Below are positions 16,754 through 25,013 of a stretch of 64,000 nt of DNA, one piece after another (position 1 is the stretch's first letter; the number at the start of each line of letters is the position of its first letter). The translations under genes were made by a program, and so were the position numbers. The stretch comes from Pseudomonas paeninsulae (GTDB lineage: Bacteria; Pseudomonadota; Gammaproteobacteria; Pseudomonadales; Pseudomonadaceae): assembly GCF_035621475.1 (NCBI RefSeq), contig NZ_CP141799.1, forward strand, positions 4,824,501 to 4,888,500, read 5' to 3'. The notes below the pieces were generated by a model that ran no database searches, was not told where the DNA came from, and was given only the letters and a program-made list of their open reading frames with translations.

Positions 16754-18335
16754 GAATGGCACTGAGTTAAGCGTTGGCTCATCGTAAGATGGTGCAGTTA
16801 GAGTGCGTTTGCGCGCCGCGCCTCAGCGCTGTTTTTTCGGATGTCCATTTTTCCTGACATCTTCTTTGGCGATATGCCGCGGCTTGGTGAGCAAGGGGAA
16901 GGGCTTCGGTCGTCGTTTCACCGCACGTGGTTCGATTCGACCGGGGCGTAAACCTACCCGTGGTTCTGCAATCAGCACCAGCAAGGCGTTGATGGCGGCC
17001 GAGTGGGCCGAGTGGGCCGGGGCGCCGCGTTGCTGCCAAGCCATCCAAATTTGGATCGTATGTTTGAAGCTGAGCTGGCGCGGGATTTGATCGGCCAGCA
17101 AGGCAGCCTGGGCCATCAACAGTCGGATCAGGTTGTAGGCGAGCAGGTAGACCCATAGCTCTTTCATGGCCATCTCTGGGCACTTGCAGCGCAGGTGCTC
17201 CATGCCGAGTGTCGTCTTGATGTTGCGCAGATCCAGCTCCACGTTCCAGCGGCACCGATACAGCGCTTTGAGCACATGCTTGGGAGTCTCCTTGGGGCAC
17301 AGGAAGGTCGTGACCATGATCTTTCCACCCGCTTGGAACTCGCGCACCGTCAGCGTCTCGGGTGCCTCCTCGTACTCCGCGGGGCTCATCCAGTGCGGAC
17401 AGCGCGGCGGCTTGCTCAGTACGATGAGGTGGTCGCGCACCCCCTGTTTCTCGCCCTTGGCGAAGTCGGTGCTGCGCTTGCGTGCCCCATACTGCTCGAA
17501 CACGCCGTCGACACCTCTGCGGTTCAGTTCCCAGAGCAGAAAGTAGGTCGCGTAGAAGGCATCGCCGAGCAAGATGTCATCGCCGTCGAGCAAGTCGAGC
17601 ATCTCGCGCAACAGGCTTTGCTCGTCGCTGCCCTTGCCTTTGCAGGGGCCCGTAGCGGCATCGAGCAACGCGCCGCTACCCAGGCACAGCAGCGCCACGA
17701 TCCGACACTGCGGAAATCCCAATCCCGCCTTTTGACTACCCGGCTGCGGATAGGCGGCCTGATTCTCTTCGGTGTCCGCCAGCGTAACAGTGGCCCCGTC
17801 GACCAGGCGCACCCGCCGGCCCCGCCAGTGCCACCAGGAGGCGGCACCTTCGGCGATGATCTCCCCGGTTTGGCGTGCCAGCGACGAGATCATTGACTGC
17901 GGCAGACGCGAGCGCGCCTTGCAGTATCCACCGGTATCCGTACTCCCAGGCTTGAGCCCCCCAATCACCCGTTTGACCATGGCGTCGTTGACCACCGCTT
18001 GACAGCTGCCGTCCGCCGACAACGCCTGGGAGAGAAACATCGACAAGGTTTCCGTCGGCGGAAACAATCGTTCGCGGTGCTCCGGTAGCAACGCCTCAAT
18101 ACGGTCGAACAACTCTGGGCCGGTCAGTAGATTGAACAGGGAATAGCTGTCCGCGCTGCTTGCATAGTGGCGTACACGCTGTTGTTGCCCCGTCGTTGGG
18201 CGATGGCTAGGATGCATGTAGGCTGGCTCCTCGGATGGTTGCTGTGGATTTCGCAACCTCCAGCCTACTATCCGGGGCGGCCAGCCCTCTACTTCCCCTG
18301 AAAATCAATGGCTTGGGTTTAACTCAGTGCCATTC
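16754..18335. mobile_element. complete IS4-family insertion sequence, 1,582 bp
   Basis: The ends are perfect 17-bp inverted repeats: GAATGGCACTGAGTTAA on the left and TTAACTCAGTGCCATTC on the right. An 11-bp direct repeat, GGGTCAGAGCT, flanks both sides (16743-16753 and 18336-18346). It carries one intact transposase gene on the minus strand and nothing else. Length, 11-bp duplication and the YREK signature of the transposase all fit the IS4 family. Exact ends and exact target duplication point to a recent insertion. Confidence 0.93.
16823..18256 (-). CDS. IS4-family transposase
   Basis: DDE transposase of 477 residues that moves the surrounding element by cut and paste. The catalytic pieces are readable: the first Asp in LVDGATVTLAD, the second in LLGDAFYATYFLLWE, and the C-terminal signature YRCRWNVELDLRNIK, which is exactly Y-(2)-R-(3)-E-(6)-K. 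A shorter start at a methionine 13 codons in (18217) is possible. No frameshift or internal stop is visible, so the element is probably active or was recently so. The basic tail (KNGHPKKQR) is usual for DNA contact. Confidence 0.93.
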   Translation of the reverse strand: MRNPQQPSEEPAYMHPSHRPTTGQQQRVRHYASSADSYSLFNLLTGPELFDRIEALLPEHRERLFPPTETLSMFLSQALSADGSCQAVVNDAMVKRVIGGLKPGSTDTGGYCKARSRLPQSMISSLARQTGEIIAEGAASWWHWRGRRVRLVDGATVTLADTEENQAAYPQPGSQKAGLGFPQCRIVALLCLGSGALLDAATGPCKGKGSDEQSLLREMLDLLDGDDILLGDAFYATYFLLWELNRRGVDGVFEQYGARKRSTDFAKGEKQGVRDHLIVLSKPPRCPHWMSPAEYEEAPETLTVREFQAGGKIMVTTFLCPKETPKHVLKALYRCRWNVELDLRNIKTTLGMEHLRCKCPEMAMKELWVYLLAYNLIRLLMAQAALLADQIPRQLSFKHTIQIWMAWQQRGAPAHSAHSAAINALLVLIAEPRVGLRPGRIEPRAVKRRPKPFPLLTKPRHIAKEDVRKNGHPKKQR

Positions 18336-18515
18336 GGGTCAGAGCTATTGATTTTAGAGGATCAATGTTTAGATCAATGTTTCCAACCCCATTGACCCCG
18401 CCCCCGAAATGGCCTGGTTAAGGCCTGATAACGCGGCCTTTCTGGATGAGGTTCTCTAAGTTTCAGTGAGCTGGATAGGTCCGCCGCCACGACCCAATCT
18501 CGGGAAGACGGGCAT

Positions 18516-19307
18516 TCACCAGGGGAGTTCTTCACCGCGATAGTCGAGGAATTTCCCCGAGTCCTCAGGCGTCAAGCCGCGCAGCACGCGGATGATCCCC
18601 GCGACGCTTTCGGTCGGGGTCTGCTCCGCTTGCGGGCCGCCCATTTCGGTGCGGACCCAGCCCGGACTGATCACGATGCAGATGAATCCCTGGGGGCGCA
18701 GTTCCGCGGCCAGCGTCCGGGTGAACATGTTGAGGCCGGCCTTGCTCTCCCGATAACCGTACGCGCCCCCCCGCGTGTTGCGCTCGAGACTGGCGAGATC
18801 GCTGGTGATGTTGACTACGGTCCTGCCGGTGCTGCGGCGAAGCGACGGCAGCAGCGCCTGGGTCACGCGCATCGGCCCCAGGGTATTGACTTGGAAATGG
18901 CGGTCGAGCGCGTCGGCATCGACGTCTTCGAGCCGATACAGCCAACTACCAATGCCCGCGTTGTTGATCAGGATGTCCACCGGCATATCGCCGATCCGCT
19001 GCCTGAATTGGGCCACCGAGGCGCTGTCGGCTACGTCCAGTTGCTCGATCCGGACCCCCAGCTTGCGCAGCTCTTCGGCGTCGTCGGGTCGCCGCGCGGT
19101 GGCGATGACGGTGGCACCGGCCGCTGCGAATTGACGCGAGAATTCCAGGCCGAGCCCACGATTCGCCCCGGTGATGACTACGGTCGGTTGGGAATGTCTG
19201 CTATCTGCGACGGATTGGTCTGGGTGCTCCGCGGCAATCGGATTACCGACTGGGAAGAAACAGACAAGCAACACCGCGATAATGGATAGTCGCCGGGCCT
19301 GACACAT
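18516..19307 (-). CDS. SDR-family oxidoreductase with an N-terminal signal peptide
   Basis: Short-chain dehydrogenase/reductase of 263 residues. The NAD(P) motif TGANRGLG is at 46-53, NNAG at about 115-118, a Ser at 169 and Y185-xxx-K189 form the catalytic set, all intact. It is preceded by a 26-residue hydrophobic leader (LSIIAVLLVCFFPVG, then NPIAAE), which reads as a Sec signal peptide. Export of an NAD(P)H enzyme is odd, because the periplasm lacks the free cofactor; the leader might instead be a membrane anchor. It is divergent from an FAD oxidase with a Tat signal, with 113 bases between. The substrate is unknown. Confidence 0.82.
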   Translation of the reverse strand: MCQARRLSIIAVLLVCFFPVGNPIAAEHPDQSVADSRHSQPTVVITGANRGLGLEFSRQFAAAGATVIATARRPDDAEELRKLGVRIEQLDVADSASVAQFRQRIGDMPVDILINNAGIGSWLYRLEDVDADALDRHFQVNTLGPMRVTQALLPSLRRSTGRTVVNITSDLASLERNTRGGAYGYRESKAGLNMFTRTLAAELRPQGFICIVISPGWVRTEMGGPQAEQTPTESVAGIIRVLRGLTPEDSGKFLDYRGEELPW

Positions 19308-19420
19308 GCACTGTATCCTCTGGGCCGCGAAAGCGGCGCCGCGTTACGGGTTGCCTGGCATTTTGCCGCCGGTGCTTGCACGGTACAACCGGCTACGACG
19401 GTCATCCGGGTGATGGTTGA

Positions 19421-20806
19421 ATGAAGTGTTGGTCCTCATCGCGCAGGGATTTTCTCAAGACCATCGCGGGACTCGCGGTATCGGGCACAGCGCTCGCACG
19501 AACCCGCCGACCGCTTGAGCGCCCGGTATTGATCGTGGGGGGCGGTCTGGCCGGGCTCGCGGTGCTCGATGCGCTGAAGGCCGCTGGCCGGCAAGCGGTG
19601 CTTTTCGAGGCGTCGCCGCGCCTCGGTGGACGCATCCTGACGATACGTGACGGACTGGAACCGGGGCTTCGCGCCGAAGCCGGCGGCGAACAGATCATGC
19701 GCATCCACCAACGTGTGCACCGGCTCGCCAGCGACTTGCGAATCCCGCTGATCGACTACCCGTTCCTCGAAGGGGATCTGGTCTTCCGCTACCACGGCCG
19801 CATGCTTCGTTTCCGTCTGCCGTCCGACCTCCCCGCCGCTTTGACCGACGGACTGTCACCGTGGGAAAAAACCCGCTGGCCGCACCGCCTGCACCTTGCC
19901 TATACCGAGAATGCCGACCCGCTGGCCGACGACGATCCCCGCAGCGCCCTGCAGTGGCTCAGGGACCTCGGACTTTCGCGCCGCGGCGAAGCGTTCGTGC
20001 GCGCCTTCGCCGCCATTGACCCGGAGCAAACCAGCGCCGCGTACTTCCAGCGCATCGCGCGCCGCGAGGCCGCCGGTGGTAATTCACAGGTGCTGGCGGG
20101 CGGCAGCGATTGCCTGAGCGAGGCATTGGCCGCACGCCATGCGCAATCGATCCGGCGCAACACGCCAATCAAGACCGTGGTGATCGGCGCAAACACCGCG
20201 ACGCTCCTGGATGCGGCTGGCGTGGCCCACGTCGCCGATCAGGTTGTGCTGGCACTGCCGCTCGGGCCGTTGCTGGAGTTGGACTACCGGCCGGGGCAAC
20301 CACGCTGGCTGTCGCGCTGGGGTGCAGCGCGGGTCGTCGCGCATGAATTGAAGGTGCATGGGCAAGTGGATGCCCGGGAGTTGGCGGCACTTGGCATCCG
20401 CCAGCACATCATGGGCTTCGAATTTCCGAGAATGACCTGGCTCCTTCCGGAGCGTTCCGCGAACGGCAAGGCGGTGCTTAGCGCCACGGCGGTCAACCAG
20501 GAAATCCCGCTGCTCCAGGCGGCCCGGTTTCGCGGCGTCCAGGACATGGACCGGCTGCTCAGGCAGCAACTTCCCCTGCTACGCAGCTTGGCGGTGAAGA
20601 CGCGCGGGGAAGACTGGGAGCACAATCCGCTGATCGGCGGGGCTTACACCTATGCTCCCACCGGGTCGCGGGGCGCGCCCCCGGTGCTGCGTGAAGGCCC
20701 GCTGGTTCTCGCGGGATCGGACTACTCCGATTATTCGGGTTGGATGGAGGGCGCCCTGCAATCCGCCGAAGCGGCCGTTAGCGAGATCCTTCGCTATTCC
20801 CCCTGA
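19421..20806 (+). CDS. Tat-exported FAD-dependent amine-oxidase-like protein
   Basis: Flavoprotein of 461 residues in the monoamine-oxidase/NAD(P)-binding Rossmann class. The N-terminus carries a twin-arginine signal, SRRDFLK followed by a hydrophobic stretch (TIAGLAVSGTALA), so it should be exported folded with FAD bound. The dinucleotide motif is VGGGLAGLAVLDAL (about 39-52), followed by LFEASPRLGGR. The C-terminal FAD segment is GPLVLAGSDYSDYSGWMEGALQSA. It is paired head to head with an exported SDR, suggesting a shared promoter region and related roles. An amine substrate is not proven; it could act on other reduced carbon compounds. Confidence 0.8.
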   Translation: MKCWSSSRRDFLKTIAGLAVSGTALARTRRPLERPVLIVGGGLAGLAVLDALKAAGRQAVLFEASPRLGGRILTIRDGLEPGLRAEAGGEQIMRIHQRVHRLASDLRIPLIDYPFLEGDLVFRYHGRMLRFRLPSDLPAALTDGLSPWEKTRWPHRLHLAYTENADPLADDDPRSALQWLRDLGLSRRGEAFVRAFAAIDPEQTSAAYFQRIARREAAGGNSQVLAGGSDCLSEALAARHAQSIRRNTPIKTVVIGANTATLLDAAGVAHVADQVVLALPLGPLLELDYRPGQPRWLSRWGAARVVAHELKVHGQVDARELAALGIRQHIMGFEFPRMTWLLPERSANGKAVLSATAVNQEIPLLQAARFRGVQDMDRLLRQQLPLLRSLAVKTRGEDWEHNPLIGGAYTYAPTGSRGAPPVLREGPLVLAGSDYSDYSGWMEGALQSAEAAVSEILRYSP

Positions 20807-21114
20807 AATCAGTGCTCGTCAGACATAGAATTTTCGCCGAATCGGACCCAGCAAATTCTGCGTGAAGACATCGCGTTGTTCGCGACAGCCAGATCATCAC
20901 CATCTTCAAGCTCGGCGAGCGTTTACACGTGGCGCGCCAGGTTCGGCGGCATGGATGCTTCATTTACCCAGGCGGTCGTTATTCTTGCTAGCTGGCCGCA
21001 CGATGAGAGCGGCTCACGGTTCACGCCATTCGCTCCGCTCATTACAGGAGCCTGTCCCCCGCCCCCTCCTTTGCCTGATGGTTAGGCTTTTTACCTGGTT
21101 CACTCGAGAGAACA
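20807..21114. other. intergenic stretch with no supported gene
   Basis: About 300 bases with only short open frames. One of about 43 codons (roughly 20857-20990, containing RDSQIITIFKLGERLHVARQ) has a protein-like composition and might be a gene remnant, but I recognise no family. No hairpin or repeat stands out. Confidence 0.4.
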
Positions 21115-21480
21115 GTGAAAAAACCACCCACTACTGCAGCACTCAAACCCGCTGGCAAGGCACTCAAAATGTCTTCGTTTTGTGCCATGGATGGCGAAAC
21201 GCTGGTGCTGAATATCCTGGGAACTCCGAGCGCGAAGAAGGATGCGATTGGCAAGGCCAAAGGCGCTCAGCTCAAGGTTAGCGTCACGGCCACCCCGGTC
21301 GCGGGCAAAGCCACTGACCATATGGTTAGATTTCTCGCTGAACAGTTTGGCGTATCCGCGACCGACATAACCGTTGTGTTCGGCCGCTACAACATCAATA
21401 AGCAGTTACGGATCAGGGCGCCGGGACAGTTGCCTCCGGTAGTGGCCAAAGCCCTTTCAGGCATATTGAAGGGTACGTAA
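21115..21480 (+). CDS. DUF167 family protein (YggU-like)
   Basis: Small conserved protein of 121 residues. The DUF167 core is clear: GTPSAKKDAIGKAKGAQLKVSVTA, then PVAGKATDHMVRFLAEQFGV and the C-terminal YNINKQLRI. The first ~24 residues (KKPPTTAALKPAGKALK) are basic and exceed the usual ~95-residue family length, so translation might begin at an internal methionine such as M19. In many pseudomonads DUF167 sits beside yggT and proC; here it stands alone ahead of an ABC transporter. Its function is unknown. Confidence 0.85.
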   Translation: MKKPPTTAALKPAGKALKMSSFCAMDGETLVLNILGTPSAKKDAIGKAKGAQLKVSVTATPVAGKATDHMVRFLAEQFGVSATDITVVFGRYNINKQLRIRAPGQLPPVVAKALSGILKGT

Positions 21481-21572
21481 CTGGGCCTCCCAGACCACCC
21501 CCGACCATCGCAGCAAACAACAAACACCAAAGTACTATTCGTGTCGGGCGCCGGGCTTCGTACCCTGAAGCG

Positions 21573-22610
21573 ATGATGCGTTTATTGCTGTTCCTCGCCC
21601 TGCCGGTTCGCCGCGCCCTGCCTGCTGCGCGCGGCGTGACTGCGGCGCTGATGCTGCTGGCGTTTGTCGGCTGTGCGTCTGCGCTGGCCGCAGAATCGCC
21701 CGCGGCTGGCAGTGATCCTCTGCCTGTACTGACCCTCAGCGTGCTGCAGTTCGGCACCGCGCACTGGGAGCTGGAGCATCTGCAACGCCGGCAGCTGGAC
21801 CGGGCGCAGGGTTTCGAGCTCAAGGTCAGGCTGGTGGCCGACTTGCCGGCGTCACGGCTGGCCGTGGCCAGTGGCAGCGTCGATGGTGCCGTGGGCGATC
21901 TGCTCTGGGCGCAGTCGCGTTATGCCGCCGGCACGCCGTACCTGTACCTGTACCTGCCGTTTTCGGCGCAGATCGGCGAGATCGTGGTCGCCAGCGACAG
22001 CACCATCGAGCAGGTGGCCGATCTGGCGGGCAAGCGCATCGGCGTGGCCGGCGGGCCTGAGAGTCTCGGCTGGCTGTTGCTGCAACAAGTCGCCCGCCAG
22101 CAGGGTATCGACCTGGCCCGCGAGGCCGAGGTGCAATTCGCCGCGCCGCCGCTGCTCAGCCAGGCCCTGCGCCGGGGTCAGGTGGATGCGCTGGTGACCT
22201 ATTGGCACTTTGCCGCGCGACTGCGCGCAGAGGGCGGCAGCCGTACCGCGTTTGCCCTGGCGGACCTGCTGCAGGCGCTGGACCTCAACCCCGATCTGCC
22301 GGTGCTCGGCTATGTCTTCCCGCAGACCTGGGCAGCCCAGCACCGGGTGTTGCTCGACCAGTTCGAGCGGGCGCTGCGCCAGGGCAAAACCGAGCTGGCC
22401 GACACCCCGGCGTATTGGGACGCCATCAGGCCTTTGATGCGCGCCGAGGACGACGCGGTATTTGCCGCGCTGCGGGCCGGCTTCGTCGAAGGCACCCCCG
22501 AACCGCTGAATGCCGAGCGCATCGCCGACCTGCGCCGCCTGCTGACCCTGACCGGGACCAAGCCGGCGCAACTGATGCCTGAGTCCTTGTTCTTTCGAGC
22601 CGGCCGATGA
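21573..22610 (+). CDS. ABC transporter substrate-binding protein (NitT/TauT-like)
   Basis: Periplasmic binding protein of 345 residues of the NMT1/SsuA type. A long signal region (residues 1 to about 41, with ALMLLAFVGCASALAAE) precedes the mature fold: LTLSVLQFGTAHWELEHL, VASGSVDGAVGDLLWAQS, ADLAGKRIGVAGG and RRGQVDALVTYWHFAAR. The cysteine in FVGC is not in a good lipobox, so a soluble periplasmic form is likelier. It overlaps the permease gene by four bases (ATGA). The substrate is not readable; the family includes sulfonate, taurine, nitrate and pyrimidine-precursor binders. Confidence 0.88.
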   Translation: MMRLLLFLALPVRRALPAARGVTAALMLLAFVGCASALAAESPAAGSDPLPVLTLSVLQFGTAHWELEHLQRRQLDRAQGFELKVRLVADLPASRLAVASGSVDGAVGDLLWAQSRYAAGTPYLYLYLPFSAQIGEIVVASDSTIEQVADLAGKRIGVAGGPESLGWLLLQQVARQQGIDLAREAEVQFAAPPLLSQALRRGQVDALVTYWHFAARLRAEGGSRTAFALADLLQALDLNPDLPVLGYVFPQTWAAQHRVLLDQFERALRQGKTELADTPAYWDAIRPLMRAEDDAVFAALRAGFVEGTPEPLNAERIADLRRLLTLTGTKPAQLMPESLFFRAGR

Positions 22611-23368
22611 AACCGCCACGCTGGACCTACTGGATCATGCTGCCGCTGGCCGTGGCACTGTGGGCCTTGATCGCCGCGCTACTCAAAACACCGCTGCTGC
22701 CCACCCCGAGCGCCGTGCTGGCTGCACTGTGGCAATCGCTGCAGAGCGGCGACCTGCAGCAGCACCTGGGCGTGACCCTGCGCCGAGTCCTCATCAGCTT
22801 TGTCCTGGCGATGCTGCTCGGCGCGATGCTGGGCGTGTGGATGGGCCGCTCGCCGCTGGCCAATGCGCTGTTCGACCCCTTGCTGGTGCTGTTTCTCAAT
22901 CTGCCGGCGCTGGTCACCATCATCCTGCTGTATGTCTGGTTCGGCCTGGTCGAGGTGGCGGCCATCCTGGCGGTGGTGATCAACAAGGTGCCGAATGTCG
23001 CGGTAACCCTGCGCGAGGGCGCGCGCAGCCTCGACCCGCGGCTGGAGCAGATGGCTCAGGTCTACGCCTTCAGCCGCTGGCAGCGGGTGGCGGATGTATG
23101 GCTGCCGCAGCTGTTCCCCTACCTGATGGCCGCGACCCGCGGCGGCCTGGCGTTGATCTGGAAAATCGTGCTGGTGGTCGAGCTGCTCGGTCGCTCCGAC
23201 GGCATCGGTTTTCAGCTGCACATGGCCTTTCAGGTGTTCGATGTGGCAAGCATCCTGGCCTACAGCCTGGCATTCATCGCGGTGGTGCAGTTGATCGAGC
23301 TGGCGCTGCTGCAACCCCTGGAACGCCGGGCCTCGCGCTGGCGTGAAGCGGGAGCGCAGCATGCTTGA
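22607..23368 (+). CDS. ABC transporter permease (SsuC/TauC-like)
   Basis: Inner-membrane permease of 253 residues with about six membrane segments. The first is WIMLPLAVALWALIAALL; others include VLISFVLAMLLGAMLGVWMG and LVTIILLYVWFGLVEVAAILAV. The cytoplasmic coupling motif follows as EGARSLDPRLEQMAQVYAF. It belongs to the BPD_transp_1 superfamily. Start and stop overlap both neighbours (4 bases with the binding protein, 8 with the ATPase), so the three form one operon. Confidence 0.9.
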   Translation: MKPPRWTYWIMLPLAVALWALIAALLKTPLLPTPSAVLAALWQSLQSGDLQQHLGVTLRRVLISFVLAMLLGAMLGVWMGRSPLANALFDPLLVLFLNLPALVTIILLYVWFGLVEVAAILAVVINKVPNVAVTLREGARSLDPRLEQMAQVYAFSRWQRVADVWLPQLFPYLMAATRGGLALIWKIVLVVELLGRSDGIGFQLHMAFQVFDVASILAYSLAFIAVVQLIELALLQPLERRASRWREAGAQHA

Positions 23369-24023
23369 GCTGCAGATCGACGGCCAGGCCAGCGGCCATC
23401 CGGTCCTGGGCGCTATCACTGCCCGGGTCGCCGAGGGCGATCGCATATGCCTGCTGGGGCCTTCCGGCATCGGCAAGACCACCCTGCTCAATGGCATCGC
23501 CGGGCTGGATCGGCGCCTGAGCGAGCGGATGATCCAGCGCAGCAGCAAGCTGCGGGTCGGCTACCTGTTTCAGGAACACCGTCTGCTGCCCTGGCGCAGC
23601 GTGCGCCAGAACCTGGCCATGGTCGGTGCGGGCAATACCGAAATCGACCGGCTGCTGGCCCAGGTCGGCCTGGCCGAGGTGGCCGAGGCGCTGCCGGATC
23701 AGCTGTCGCTGGGCATGGCCCGGCGTGCCGCGCTGGCCCGCAGCCTGGCGATCAAGCCGGATTTGCTGTTGCTCGATGAGCCCTTCGCCTCGCTGGACCC
23801 CGATCGTGCCGCGGAGCTGCGCCGACTGCTCAGCCAGTTGCTGGATGCGCACCCGCGCATGGCGATGATTTGTGTCACCCACGATGCCCGGGACGCCGAC
23901 GACCTGGCCAACCGGCTCTGGTACCTCGATGGCCCCCCGGCCGAACTGCAATGGGACCAGCCCTTGACCGCGCTCACCAGCGCCAGCCGTATCAGCGAGC
24001 AGTTGCGCCACCTGAGTGCCTGA
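23361..24023 (+). CDS. ABC transporter ATP-binding protein
   Basis: Nucleotide-binding subunit of the same importer, 220 residues. Walker A is GPSGIGKTTLLN, the Q-loop lies in YLFQEHRLLPW, the signature is LSLGMARRAALARSL (degenerate relative to LSGGQ but common in this subgroup), Walker B is LLLLDEPFASLD, and the switch His is in VTHDARDADDL. I start at the ATG at 23361, which has GGAG upstream, rather than the in-frame ATG at 23343. It is shorter than SsuB/TauB (about 255-270 residues) at the C-terminus. Confidence 0.9.
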   Translation: MLELQIDGQASGHPVLGAITARVAEGDRICLLGPSGIGKTTLLNGIAGLDRRLSERMIQRSSKLRVGYLFQEHRLLPWRSVRQNLAMVGAGNTEIDRLLAQVGLAEVAEALPDQLSLGMARRAALARSLAIKPDLLLLDEPFASLDPDRAAELRRLLSQLLDAHPRMAMICVTHDARDADDLANRLWYLDGPPAELQWDQPLTALTSASRISEQLRHLSA

Positions 24024-24112
24024 ACAACGAGATGCTCGCTTGCCCGCCAGCAGCTGCAATACCCTAGCCCGAATAAGCCTAGTGTCACGACAGGGCCCGA
24101 ATGTCGCATACG

Positions 24113-24250
24113 TGTAGGAGCACGCCATGCGTGCGAATCGCCGGCATGGCCGGCTCCTACAAGCCGATGGTTAACGGCGCATGGGACTCCACGACAAATG
24201 ATCTGTGACGCGACACTCGGCGCAATCCGGGAAATCCCCCCGGATTGCGC
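24113..24250. repeat. REP palindrome plus a second hairpin
   Basis: TGTAGGAGC and GCTCCTACA at 24113-24161 bracket an inner GCCATGC/GCATGGC pair, the classic Pseudomonas REP form. A separate perfect 11-bp hairpin, GCGCAATCCGG (24220-24230) and CCGGATTGCGC (24240-24250), follows. Together they occupy much of the 383-base gap between the ABC operon and the macrodomain gene and could terminate the operon. Confidence 0.75.
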
Positions 24251-24406
24251 TGGCGCTTATTCGGGCTACGTAGCTGACTTTCTCGCGGGCGACCCACCGA
24301 GGGCCAGGGCCAAGGCCAAGGACTAGACTCAGGGGTACCAACCCGGCCCGATCCAGGCAACCTGGGCCACAGCATTCGAGCCACCCGGCACTCCCGGAGC
24401 CACAAG

Positions 24407-24943
24407 ATGCCAACCACAGTCCACGCCCTGCAGGGCGATATCACCCAGCTGCCGGTGCAGGCCATCGTCAACGCGGCGAATGCGGCGCTGCTCGGCGGTG
24501 GCGGAGTCGATGGGGCGATTCATCGCGCCGCCGGGCCACAGTTGCTGGAGGCGTGCCGTCAGCTGGGCGGTTGCACGACCGGTGAGGCCAAGCTGACCTT
24601 GGGTTATCGCTTGCCCGCCGAATACGTCATCCACACGGTCGGGCCGGTCTGGCATGGCGGCGACCGGGCCGAGCCGGCGCTGCTGGCCGCCTGTTATCGG
24701 CGCGCGCTCGAACTGGCCGCCGCCCAGGGCATCCGCAGCCTGGCCTTCCCGAGCATCAGCACCGGCGTCTACGGTTACCCGCTCGCACTCGCGGCGCAGA
24801 TCGCGGTAAGCACGGTGCGTGCGGCGCTAAAGGAGTGCAGCGGTTTCGACGAGGTGATCTTCTGCTGTTTCTCGGCCAGCGACCTGCAGGTTTACCAGCG
24901 TCTGCTCGCGGCCCCGCCCGGCGCCAAGCCCGCACCGATCTAG
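24407..24943 (+). CDS. macrodomain protein, probable O-acetyl-ADP-ribose deacetylase
   Basis: Single macrodomain of 178 residues, similar to YmdB/MacroD-type deacetylases that hydrolyse O-acetyl-ADP-ribose or remove mono-ADP-ribose from acidic residues. The catalytic loop reads [21 protein letters not shown] near residues 20-40, followed by [18 protein letters not shown] and the second loop [13 protein letters not shown]. The gene stands alone. No DraT/DarT-like toxin or sirtuin gene is adjacent, so a toxin-antitoxin role is not indicated. Confidence 0.92.
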   Translation: MPTTVHALQGDITQLPVQAIVNAANAALLGGGGVDGAIHRAAGPQLLEACRQLGGCTTGEAKLTLGYRLPAEYVIHTVGPVWHGGDRAEPALLAACYRRALELAAAQGIRSLAFPSISTGVYGYPLALAAQIAVSTVRAALKECSGFDEVIFCCFSASDLQVYQRLLAAPPGAKPAPI

Positions 24944-25013
24944 CGGCTTCGGTTAAGATGCGCGCTGTTTGGCGCCGCGCTCGCGGCGCCTGGGCTGTTG
25001 TGGGGACGTGGCT

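Larger units (their letters stand above)
16735..18400. repeat. family C palindromic repeat split by IS insertion (C2)
   Basis: Joining 16735-16753 to 18347-18400 restores a unit close to C1 (14642-14715): AATCAATGGGGTCAGAGCT, then ATTGATTTTAGAGGATCAAT, then a closing ACCCCATTGACC. The left edge abuts the rep fragment. The interruption is the IS4-family element. Confidence 0.7.

Noticed and set aside
24407..24943. DarTG-type toxin-antitoxin locus around the macrodomain gene.
   Set aside because: No DarT-like ADP-ribosyltransferase is adjacent, and the protein is a plain YmdB-size macrodomain.
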